A DNA stretch of 64,000 nucleotides, from positions 186,001 to 250,000 of the forward strand of contig NZ_KB235896.1 in NCBI RefSeq assembly GCF_000332135.1. The letters run 5' to 3'. The stretch is from Anabaena sp. PCC 7108. GTDB taxonomy: Bacteria > Cyanobacteriota > Cyanobacteriia > Cyanobacteriales > Nostocaceae. Below are positions 56,301 to 64,000 of the stretch, piece after piece (within the stretch, counting starts at the first letter, position 1; every line of letters starts with the position of its first letter). Under the pieces are notes generated by a model. The model was not told the origin of the DNA. It saw only the letters and a program-made list of their open reading frames with translations, and did not search any database. A program made the translations under genes and the position numbers.

Positions 56301-56700
56301 GGATGATGCCTTATATTGCAATGTTGATTAAATTGAGGGTTAATTAACAAGTTTGTACCGATATGTTTATACCAGTCTTAGGTTGATACTAAACCCTTCT
56401 TGAGGAGGTTGTTGAAATTTTGGATTTTGGATAATGCCCTTGAGAAAATATAAAAAATAGGGAAGATTTACTTATTGTTGATGGAGTTTTAGTTAATTAA
56501 GTTACACTTAATCAATAAATCATTTAACTTAGATAAAAACTAAGTGAATACTATCAACTAAAATTTTTACTATCTGTAAATAAGAATCAGCAGTTGAATA
56601 AGAATATCAGGAAAAATTTTGACTATTCGCTCATCTTGAACAAACCTAGGCTTTGCTTAAGGGTGTGATGGAAACCCTTAAGCGATCAATTTACTAACAG
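56301..56700. other. Intergenic region, 400 bases
   Basis: AT-rich; contains the inverted pair AAACCCTT/AAGGGT near 56391 and 56660. It is the only sizeable gap within the RfbC-to-Wzc part of the cluster, so a promoter for the GT4-wzc unit is likely here. Confidence 0.4.
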
Positions 56701-58014
56701 CTATTTTGCCAGTATTAGAGTTTTGGCAGGAGTAAAATAAGTTGTTTGTTCAGCACGTAGTTTGTCGCACAGTCTATCTTCTGGCAATTCCACGTCGTCG
56801 TAGGTGAGGACTTGATCTTTGCTAAGATCACGCTTTAACCGACATCCTTCGGCTATCCCCATTGGGAGTAAGTTTTGTTGCTGGACAATTGCTGAGTTTT
56901 CACATTGTCCATAGGTCATGTAATAACCAATACCATCAAGAGTTTCTCCAGCTTTGAGGTCGATTTTAGCAGTAGCGACGACATCGACAACGGGTCCGGC
57001 TATGGGAGCTAAAACGGCATCATGGAACAGGACTGCACGCGCTACTGATAGGGGAACTTCAAAATGGCAAAGGTGATAGGGGGTGTAGAAGCTGTAGAGA
57101 GGACCTTCACCGAGTTTATAGAGGTTGAGATAATGGCGTTGTTTGGGGTCGTCGTGGGTGGCAAAAACAAACACTCCTGGACCAGGTTTTGTGCCGACGA
57201 CATAATCAACGATGCCACCTAATTCTTTGAGTTGGTCAACGTCATACATTTTGGTCATTTCATCCACATGACCGGTGTAGTCATATCCCAACATCCCCCG
57301 TTTTGCTACTTTCATATCTGTAGCATTGGCAACTATTGCTTGCTCAAAAGAAATTTTTGTGCCGTCCGCAAAGCTTGTTACCATGGCGGGATTTTGACCC
57401 CAGCGTTTAGCAAAGCCTTCTTGGGTGGTGGGGTTGCGGTAGGGGTCTTGTAAACCTTTGATGTTGCCGCACAATAGGGGGGTTAAACCGATGCTTTTGA
57501 CGAAGCGATACAGGTTCATTTCTACCCCTGGTTGGTCGCCGTCACAGGCGCTGAGGATGACTCCAGCGCGGTCTGCATGGACTTTGAGGATGGGACCAAT
57601 TGTACCGTCGAGTTCGGCATTCATCAAGATGATATGCTTTTGATGAGCGATCGCACTCATAACTAAATGAGCCGCAAATTCAATTGTGCCTGTGACTTCA
57701 ATGATTGCATCTATGCCTTCGGCTTCACACAGCAACATGGCATCTTCGGTGACTGCATATTGGTCTTGGGCGATAGCCTCTTCTAAATCAGCTACATTAG
57801 TAACAACCTGAATATCCTCAATTCCCGCTTCTAAATAAGCTCGTTTAGCTGTATCTATATGACGATTGAAGATAGCAACTAACTTCATTCCAGGGACTGA
57901 ATTAATAATTTGATTAGCTATTCCTCGTCCCATAAAACCCGCACCAATCATTGCTACTTTGACTGGCTTACCTAATGCTTCCCGTGCTTGAAGAGCTTTA
58001 TCTACAATAATCAT
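56701..58014 (-). CDS. NAD(P)-dependent oxidoreductase with C-terminal SAF domain
   Basis: 437 aa. Rossmann motif VAMIGAGFMGRG (residues about 20-31), then a homoserine-dehydrogenase-like catalytic middle (DGDQPGVEMNLYRFVKSIG) and a C-terminal SAF-type domain (AKIDLKAGETLDGIGYYMTY). Proteins of this build occur in sugar-nucleotide and antifreeze-like sugar clusters; the substrate is unknown. It follows rfbC after a single base, with its GGAG ribosome site inside the last codons of rfbC, so the two are translationally coupled and likely act on the same deoxy-sugar. Confidence 0.88.
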   Translation of the reverse strand: MIIVDKALQAREALGKPVKVAMIGAGFMGRGIANQIINSVPGMKLVAIFNRHIDTAKRAYLEAGIEDIQVVTNVADLEEAIAQDQYAVTEDAMLLCEAEGIDAIIEVTGTIEFAAHLVMSAIAHQKHIILMNAELDGTIGPILKVHADRAGVILSACDGDQPGVEMNLYRFVKSIGLTPLLCGNIKGLQDPYRNPTTQEGFAKRWGQNPAMVTSFADGTKISFEQAIVANATDMKVAKRGMLGYDYTGHVDEMTKMYDVDQLKELGGIVDYVVGTKPGPGVFVFATHDDPKQRHYLNLYKLGEGPLYSFYTPYHLCHFEVPLSVARAVLFHDAVLAPIAGPVVDVVATAKIDLKAGETLDGIGYYMTYGQCENSAIVQQQNLLPMGIAEGCRLKRDLSKDQVLTYDDVELPEDRLCDKLRAEQTTYFTPAKTLILAK

Positions 58015-58015
58015 T

Positions 58016-58561
58016 TTAAACTCCTATCAAAATAGATTCTAGTAAAGGCCAATTCCGATCTTTATCAGACATTTCTGTGACACTCAAAGGCCACGAGATT
58101 TCTAAAATCGGATCATCATAACGCAAGCCACGCTCATATCCAGGGGTGTAAAATTCACCTACTTGATAAACAACTTCTGCACCATCTGTTAAAGCTTGAT
58201 AGCCATGAGCAAACATTTCTGGTACATATAAAGCGCGGCGATTTGACGCAGTTAGTTCTACACCAATATGTGTCAAATAAGTTGGAGATTCGGGACGCAT
58301 ATCAATAATTACGTCATAAATTGCTCCTTGAATACAGCGAATTAATTTTGTTTCTGCGGCTGGGAGAATTTGATAGTGCATTCCCCGCAATGTACCTTTT
58401 TTGTGATTAAAAGATAGGTTACATTGGGCAACTGTTGGCTTTAAACCATGTGCGGCAAATTCCTCAGCACAAAATGTCCGAGCAAAAAAACCACGATGAT
58501 CTGGTTTTTCTTCTAAGTCAATAATAAAAGCATCTTTGAGAATAGTTTCAGTGAATAACAT
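58016..58561 (-). CDS. rfbC: dTDP-4-dehydrorhamnose 3,5-epimerase-like (RfbC)
   Basis: 181 aa cupin epimerase. FFARTFCAEEFAAHGL, the catalytic His region FNHKKGTLRGMHYQ, AAETKLIRCIQGAIYDVIID, YVPEMFAHGYQAL, then the active-site Tyr (VVYQVGEFYTPGYERG). The ATG at 58561 gives a cleaner start than a TTG at 58570. The true substrate may be another 4-keto-6-deoxyhexose (rfbF/ddhA-type pathway), as no rfbA, B or D gene is present in the window. Confidence 0.93.
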   Translation of the reverse strand: MLFTETILKDAFIIDLEEKPDHRGFFARTFCAEEFAAHGLKPTVAQCNLSFNHKKGTLRGMHYQILPAAETKLIRCIQGAIYDVIIDMRPESPTYLTHIGVELTASNRRALYVPEMFAHGYQALTDGAEVVYQVGEFYTPGYERGLRYDDPILEISWPLSVTEMSDKDRNWPLLESILIGV

Positions 58562-58689
58562 AGATGACAAAATTGTTGAGGGTTTAATGCAAAAACTAGC
58601 AATTAATCAAGTTGAGATGATCACCTTTTAACTTAACTCTTTGGTAAGAGAATAACCCAAGTCTTTAACCATACAATATCCGTAGATAT

Positions 58690-59676
58690 TTATGATATTT
58701 TTTTATTTTCTAGGCTGCTAAATGGTGAAGATATCTCTTCTATTTTCTGGTATGCAGCACTGCTTTCTAAAAATGATTTACTGACTAAACCAAGATAACG
58801 AATCATGGTGGTGAAGGACATGATAGGCCATCTTCTAAAAGCACCAAATAAAACTCGCCAATTATTATTGGTGAAGTGCTGAATAACTAATTTTCTACAA
58901 AATATTTTAGAGTATCCTATCTCCTTGAGTTTGATATTAATTTCGGGTGAATAAATATATTGCATTTTTAGCAATATTTTGGGTTTTACCATCCAATGAC
59001 TAGCACCGAAAGCATTTTCTAAAAAAGTATCCTTGGTTATTTTAACGCTGCCATTAAAAGCACAAAAACCAGTTAAATAAACCTGGTAATCTAAGTTTTT
59101 CAAACCATCAGACCATTTTTTTAGAGCGCCCTGAGCTAATTCTGTCTTGTATACTAGAGCAGACATTAATTGCACACCGGAGCGATTTTCCTGTATGCAG
59201 CGCTCAAATGCTGCTTTACCATCATGCTCAACTTTTTCCTGATCAAGTTCATAACAGCGTTGATATAATAATTCCCTTGTAATTTCATGACGACAGGAAA
59301 AATTCAATATCAGTAAAGCTAAATCTGGTTCTTGCTTCAAGGTATTGACGATATAAGATATCGTTTTATCAGCGATAATATCATCATCACTAACAGTCCA
59401 AACATATTTGCTTGTTGCAGCTTGTAGGCAATAAGCAATATTTTTCATTACACCAACATTTTCGCTATTTTTGTTAATATGAAATGTTAGATTTGGTAAA
59501 AATAGCTGCCATTTCTTAACTATTTCCTGTGTATTATCTTCTGAACAGTTATCAGAAATAATAATTTCACATTCAGATTCAAAACCTTTGATAGATTCAG
59601 TTAACCAAGTTAACTGTTTATCAAGCAAGACAGCACGATTGTATGTGGGAATGGCGATGCTAAGTAATTTATTCAC
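58690..59676 (-). CDS. Glycosyltransferase family 2, paralogue A
   Basis: 328 aa, GTG start. LLSIAIPTYNRAVLLDKQL, CEIIISDNCSEDNTQEIV, YVWTVSDDDIIADKT (D-D-D). About half of its residues match paralogue B at 60625; the two flank the PhyH-like gene. The C-terminal half keeps the same layout (RRWPIMSFTTMIRYLGL). Confidence 0.92.
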   Translation of the reverse strand: MNKLLSIAIPTYNRAVLLDKQLTWLTESIKGFESECEIIISDNCSEDNTQEIVKKWQLFLPNLTFHINKNSENVGVMKNIAYCLQAATSKYVWTVSDDDIIADKTISYIVNTLKQEPDLALLILNFSCRHEITRELLYQRCYELDQEKVEHDGKAAFERCIQENRSGVQLMSALVYKTELAQGALKKWSDGLKNLDYQVYLTGFCAFNGSVKITKDTFLENAFGASHWMVKPKILLKMQYIYSPEINIKLKEIGYSKIFCRKLVIQHFTNNNWRVLFGAFRRWPIMSFTTMIRYLGLVSKSFLESSAAYQKIEEISSPFSSLENKKIS

Positions 59677-59737
59677 GGTATTTACAGTAAATCAGATTAA
59701 ACAAAGAAAGTCCTAATTATCAACTTGAAAAAATACT

Positions 59738-60571
59738 TTATTGGATTTGTTGACTTAATTGCGGTTTCGCAAAAGTATGATCATGATATTGTGTACAAAG
59801 TTCTGGGCGTTTCGGTGGTTTAGCTGTGTACACAAAAAATAAAGTTGAACGTTCTTCTGTTCGCAAAGTACCATGATGTAAAACATTTCTGGTATCTACG
59901 AAAATCACAGTTCCAGCTTTTCCAGGACAAGCTTTCCAAGCTGATTTAGGAATAATTTTGCTTAATTTGAAATCATTAATTCCTAAATATTTTGATTCCC
60001 AAAGTTTATAATCAACCCAATAATAATTAAATTGTTCTAAAGGGTGATTAGGTAGAGATACATATTCAAAATATCCATGTTTTTCTGTCACATCATTTAA
60101 ATAGATGATGACTTTAATCATGCGCCGATCTTCAGAATCTTTATGCCATAGCAGCGTTTGTAATTGCTGCTCATTTGGAAAATCTTTCCGCAAATGTACA
60201 CCATGAAAAGCTATAGGTAATCCTATATAATTTTCAATAATATTTTGCAGTCTGGCTTCAATTCCCCAGGTAAAGAACTCTGGTAAATCTGTGATTGTAT
60301 AAATTTGCGGTAACTTATAACCTGCCTGAATATCTCGTGGAGTTACCATACTTGTTACATAATTATTAGCAGAAGCTAACATTTCTGGAGTTGATGGTAG
60401 TCCTAAATCTGCAAGTGTCGTAATGTAAACACCTTCTCGCTTCAGGGTTTCAGCAATCAAGCCATCATTGCCTGTCAATACAGGTAAATTACTTTGATAC
60501 TGCCAAAGTTTATATCTATAAACTAATTCACTTGCTAATGCTGAAATTTTAGTTGCTACACTATCAAACAT
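59738..60571 (-). CDS. Phytanoyl-CoA dioxygenase (PhyH)-like Fe(II)/2-oxoglutarate oxygenase
   Basis: 277 aa. The iron-binding facial triad is visible: LLWHKDSEDRRMIKVIIYLN (H-x-D) and NVLHHGTLRTEERSTLFFVY (distal His and the oxoglutarate-binding Arg). The fold is the double-stranded beta-helix of the PhyH family, which hydroxylates diverse small molecules and lipids. Its role in a polysaccharide cluster is unknown; hydroxylation of a sugar-lipid or substituent is a guess. Lies between two paralogous GT2 genes on the same strand. Confidence 0.85.
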   Translation of the reverse strand: MFDSVATKISALASELVYRYKLWQYQSNLPVLTGNDGLIAETLKREGVYITTLADLGLPSTPEMLASANNYVTSMVTPRDIQAGYKLPQIYTITDLPEFFTWGIEARLQNIIENYIGLPIAFHGVHLRKDFPNEQQLQTLLWHKDSEDRRMIKVIIYLNDVTEKHGYFEYVSLPNHPLEQFNYYWVDYKLWESKYLGINDFKLSKIIPKSAWKACPGKAGTVIFVDTRNVLHHGTLRTEERSTLFFVYTAKPPKRPELCTQYHDHTFAKPQLSQQIQ

Positions 60572-60624
60572 AGTATTATTTCCTGGTAATTAAACATTTT
60601 AATGTACCTAAAATTAGCAATTTA

Positions 60625-61629
60625 TTACTCATTATTTCTGATTTCTTGACTATTAATATCACTTATTTCTGCTATGTTAAATTCTCTGACTGGCATGATT
60701 TCAAAAGCAGATAACCCGACTAAAGCTAGAAAAAGAGCTACTGTTTTGATAGCAGGTACAGGCCATCTTCTTAAAGCACCTAAAAATACTTTCAAATTTA
60801 CTTCTTTGAAGTTTTTCAACATCATCCGACGACAAAATTGCTGAGAATATCCATTCTCTCGCAGCTTTAAAATTACTTCTGGAATGTGTTTGTATTGCAT
60901 TAATAGTGCAGATTGTGGCTCTTTTTGCCAGTAGCTTACACCTACAATACATTCTAAGTAAACTTCTTTAGTAACAATAACCTTGCCATTAGCGGCACAA
61001 TATCCTGCTAAATACGCTAAAGATATCCAATTACTGCTTGCATCTGGCCAAATTTGTAGAGCGCCTTTAACTAAGTCAGTACGATATACTGTAGCAGTCA
61101 GAAAAATTACTGCACCTACACTTTTAGCAAAACAATGTTCAAATATTGCTTTTCCATCATCTTTACCATCTTCACTATCTGCATCAAACCAACGATTACC
61201 AACTATTGTAGGTGGATGAACTGGTTCACCAGTAATTTTATTAGTACCAGAAAAATTCAGAAATAATAATGATAGATCCTCAATTTTTTTAATTTTATCT
61301 ATTACATAACTAACAGCTTCATATTTAATTGGATCATCATCCCCAATTGTCCAAACATATTTGGTTTTAGCAGAACTTAGGCAATAAATAATATTTGGCA
61401 TTACGCCCAAATTTTCGGAATTTTTATTTGATCTAAATGTGATGTTTGTAAGAATATTTTGCCATTTTTTAATAATGGATTGAGTGTTATCTGTTGAACA
61501 ATTATCAGAAACTAATATTTCACATTCAGATTCAAACCCTTTAATAGATTTTGCTAACCAATTAAGTTGTTTGTCTAGCAATGCGGAGCGATTATAAGTA
61601 GGAATAGAAATTGTAAGTAATTTATTCAT
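60625..61629 (-). CDS. Glycosyltransferase family 2, paralogue B
   Basis: 334 aa. LLTISIPTYNRSALLDKQL, CEILVSDNCSTDNTQSII, YVWTIGDDDPIKYE (D-D-D). Sister of the gene at 58690. Ends with a long tail (VREFNIAEISDINSQEIRNN) not present in paralogue A. Confidence 0.92.
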   Translation of the reverse strand: MNKLLTISIPTYNRSALLDKQLNWLAKSIKGFESECEILVSDNCSTDNTQSIIKKWQNILTNITFRSNKNSENLGVMPNIIYCLSSAKTKYVWTIGDDDPIKYEAVSYVIDKIKKIEDLSLLFLNFSGTNKITGEPVHPPTIVGNRWFDADSEDGKDDGKAIFEHCFAKSVGAVIFLTATVYRTDLVKGALQIWPDASSNWISLAYLAGYCAANGKVIVTKEVYLECIVGVSYWQKEPQSALLMQYKHIPEVILKLRENGYSQQFCRRMMLKNFKEVNLKVFLGALRRWPVPAIKTVALFLALVGLSAFEIMPVREFNIAEISDINSQEIRNNE

Positions 61630-61765
61630 GGTATGGTAATCAATCCTAAGTAACTAGAGTCTTGCTGGGTAAAAAAATCTTGTATCTAGTCTATTAGATG
61701 CTTCCGAATCAAGTAAATTTGATTAAATTTGATTCGGAAACTTTAATTATTGATTCTAACTAAAT

Positions 61766-62794
61766 CTAATTTTTAGTCCAGAAAAAATCTTGGTCAATTT
61801 GTTGAGTACGAATTAGATACTCTAACTGCTTCAACCGAGTAAATCCTCTAAACAAGAAAGTATCTTCAGTCATATGAATTTGACTGAATAAATTAAATAA
61901 TTGTTCAGCACCGCGTTGAGCATTCCAATCACACTTAAATCCGGGAAGAATTGTGTTAATCTTCTCAAAAGATACTCGATAACTGCGGTTATCTGATCCG
62001 TTATTACCAAAAGATAATTTACAACCAGGGAAAGTATCAGCAATAATTTCTGCGACTTCTTTAACCCGATAATTATTTGCTGTATCTCCAACGTTAAAGA
62101 CTTGATTGTGGACAATATCTCTAGGTGCTTCTAAAGCGCAAACAATGGCTTTACAAATATCCAAAGCATGAACTAATGGCCGCCAAGGTGTACCATCACT
62201 AGTCATTTTAATTTCTTTGGTAGTCCATGCTAATCCTGATAAGTTGTTTAAAACAATATCAAATCGCATTCTAGGAGAAGCACCAAAAGCGGTAGCATTC
62301 CGCATAAAGGTGGGAGAAAAATCATCATCAGCTAATGGTTTGACATCTCTTTCTACTAATGTTTTGCATTCTGCATATGCTGTTTGAGGATTAACAGGTG
62401 ATTCTTCTGTAACATCATCTTCACTAGCAACGCCATAGACACTGCATGAAGACATATACACAAAGCGACGTACCCCTACTGCTTTGGCTAAATTAGCAAG
62501 ACGAACTGAACCTAAATGATTAATTTCATAGGTAATATTGGGTGCTAATTGTCCTGTAGGATCATTGGAAAGTTCCGCCATGTGAACGATTGCTTCCACA
62601 CCCTGTAAATCTTCAGGAGTAATATTACGAATATCTTTATTGAGGGTTTTAGCTGTTATATCACTTCCGTTATATAGCCAACCAACTTTATAAAAACCAG
62701 TATCTACGCCGAGAACTTCGTGACCTCTTGCAATTAACATAGGAGGCAGTAAAGAACCTAAATATCCTTCTGTTCCTGTTACTAATATCTTCAT
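61766..62794 (-). CDS. NAD-dependent epimerase/dehydratase (extended SDR)
   Basis: 342 aa nucleotide-sugar enzyme. Rossmann VTGTEGYLGSLLPPML (G-x-x-G-x-x-G), VEAIVHMAELSNDPTG, active site SSCSVYG and AYAECKTLVERD (Y-x-x-x-K). It is a cluster enzyme for a modified hexose; the exact reaction cannot be read from sequence. Confidence 0.92.
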   Translation of the reverse strand: MKILVTGTEGYLGSLLPPMLIARGHEVLGVDTGFYKVGWLYNGSDITAKTLNKDIRNITPEDLQGVEAIVHMAELSNDPTGQLAPNITYEINHLGSVRLANLAKAVGVRRFVYMSSCSVYGVASEDDVTEESPVNPQTAYAECKTLVERDVKPLADDDFSPTFMRNATAFGASPRMRFDIVLNNLSGLAWTTKEIKMTSDGTPWRPLVHALDICKAIVCALEAPRDIVHNQVFNVGDTANNYRVKEVAEIIADTFPGCKLSFGNNGSDNRSYRVSFEKINTILPGFKCDWNAQRGAEQLFNLFSQIHMTEDTFLFRGFTRLKQLEYLIRTQQIDQDFFWTKN

Positions 62795-62910
62795 TGTTGT
62801 TATGTCCTGTTTGTTGATTATTTCAATTACACGGAGCTTTATTCACAGCGAAATTATCTTTGCAATTATGTCAAAAGCAAAGAAATCATGAGAATTAATA
62901 CGACAATGTT

Positions 62911-63852
62911 TTAGAGTTTTGACGTAGTTAGTGATGTTACTTTCAACAATTTTCTAACCAGTCTTCTCCAAACAGTATCCCGCCATCCTGACCAAGATGT
63001 CATATCAAGATATTGAAAAAATAAATCTTTTTTCGGGTGCTTACATTCTGTTTGCAATCCTGCGTACCAAGGTTTAGGAGAGTTAGTAAAGTGAATAATG
63101 TAAGGTTGATGGAGAAGTTCTTCATAGATATCTTCTGCATAAGGACTCTCTTTCCAGGATGAATAATCATATATTCTCGGCATTTGATTCCATCGCGGAT
63201 GAATTTCTTGCCATTTACCCGCAAGCACTGCATTCAACCCATCTTGATCGTTTCTGACATATTCTCTATTCTGTGTTATGTATTCAAGAACTTTTTCTCC
63301 TATGTTTTCGTTGCGCCATTGTTTTAGATTAATTACTAAAAGTCCAGAATTAAAATATTTCAAATCTGGGCTAATTCCGACTTCTTTGTAATTCTTCAAT
63401 CCATCAGACATTGATATATACAGTTCAACATCATCCTGAACTGCTAATACATAGTTGTCTTCTAGAGGAATATTCCATAACTCCTCTAAATTTCCTTTGA
63501 CTACCATATCGGTGTCTAGATAAATTGCTTTATCAAACTCTGGTGGTAAAAATTTAGTAATTAGGAGTCGATAATATGAAGTAGTTGTTAGATGCCTAGT
63601 CAAGACCAGATTATTTAACTGCGTATCATCTATTTGTATCCATGAAATCTCAACTTGGTCTGATTGAAGTGATTTAATAATTTTGTTTTTGTTAGTTTTA
63701 TTAATCCCTCCATCAAGAATAAATAATGCTATTTGGCGCTTACTTTTAAGATTTGCGAGTGCTGAACGAACCGTAACCGCTAGGGGCATAGCATAGTTAT
63801 TATCAGCAGCACAGACAAGTATAATCGGCTGAAGTGTGGAGTCAATGTACAT
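62911..63852 (-). CDS. Glycosyltransferase family 8
   Basis: 313 aa. GT-A fold retaining enzyme: PIILVCAADNNYAMPLAVTV at the nucleotide end, the D-x-D metal site YLDTDMVVKGNLEELW, FNSGLLVINLKQWR, YVRNDQDGLNAVLAGKW and IIHFTNSPKPWY near the C-terminus. These are LgtC/GlyS-type features, with galactose or glucose as likely donors. The gene's ATG is 148 bases from the window edge; nothing recognisable lies beyond it. Confidence 0.94.
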   Translation of the reverse strand: MYIDSTLQPIILVCAADNNYAMPLAVTVRSALANLKSKRQIALFILDGGINKTNKNKIIKSLQSDQVEISWIQIDDTQLNNLVLTRHLTTTSYYRLLITKFLPPEFDKAIYLDTDMVVKGNLEELWNIPLEDNYVLAVQDDVELYISMSDGLKNYKEVGISPDLKYFNSGLLVINLKQWRNENIGEKVLEYITQNREYVRNDQDGLNAVLAGKWQEIHPRWNQMPRIYDYSSWKESPYAEDIYEELLHQPYIIHFTNSPKPWYAGLQTECKHPKKDLFFQYLDMTSWSGWRDTVWRRLVRKLLKVTSLTTSKL

Positions 63853-64000
63853 AACAAGAATACTGTCAAGTTGCTGAATATAAAAATCTAGATGATGGCG
63901 ATGACAACAATAAGTGATTAAGCAAAATTTTATAATTCACTTATTCTGAAATAGATTCAGATTAGATCCAGCTAATCTAGGGTAGATGCCAAACAATTTA

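Overview
The window is chromosomal DNA of a filamentous, heterocyst-forming cyanobacterium (order Nostocales). It is AT-rich, carries many HIP1-type GCGATCGC sites and short dispersed hairpin repeats, and encodes psbO, an N-terminally extended FtsZ, the group 3 sigma factor SigF, and a hepC-hepA heterocyst-envelope polysaccharide locus. I did not assign a species.

Region by region: 1-1027 is the start of a cobyrinate a,c-diamide synthase gene running off the left edge. 1417-4207 is a phnD-phnC-phnE phosphonate/phosphite-type ABC importer, followed immediately by a MITE with a clean 8-bp target duplication, then hflX. 6.7-17.9 kb is housekeeping: a PEP-CTERM protein, grxC-gshB, ftsQ and ftsZ (about 1 kb apart), psbO, sigF, and a Pro-rich lipoprotein with a PilP-like tail. 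18.0-25.1 kb is an accessory island wedged between core genes. It holds orphan Phd- and ParD-type antitoxins (the ParD gene is duplicated as direct repeats), a small-protein/retropepsin pair, a PIN toxin-antitoxin pair, three xisH-xisI pairs, and a 583-aa reverse transcriptase of the Abi/UG (DRT-like) kind preceded by a three-hairpin repeat. This reverse transcriptase island is the best candidate here for an undescribed (probably defence) system. 25.2-30.6 kb holds ahcY, an MscS-type channel and an Old Yellow Enzyme.

30.7-63.9 kb is one large extracellular polysaccharide island, mostly on the minus strand. It has about fourteen glycosyltransferases, a Wzy/O-antigen-ligase-like membrane protein, a Wzc-like chain-length regulator/kinase, HepA (ABC exporter) and HepC (sugar transferase), nucleotide-sugar enzymes (RfbC, an NAD-dependent epimerase, a SAF-domain oxidoreductase), and unusual additions: a phytanoyl-CoA-dioxygenase-like enzyme, a PIG-L deacetylase, an aspartoacylase-like peptidase and a membrane-anchored beta-propeller. 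Together these would make, decorate, polymerise and export a polysaccharide, most likely the heterocyst envelope polysaccharide.

Intergenic DNA is rich in non-autonomous repeats: at least four MITE-like elements, several GTAGAGACG-type palindromes and short tandem repeats. I saw no tRNA, rRNA, CRISPR array, complete insertion sequence or prophage. Gene calls rest on reading the translated sequence and recognising family motifs; no database search was possible.
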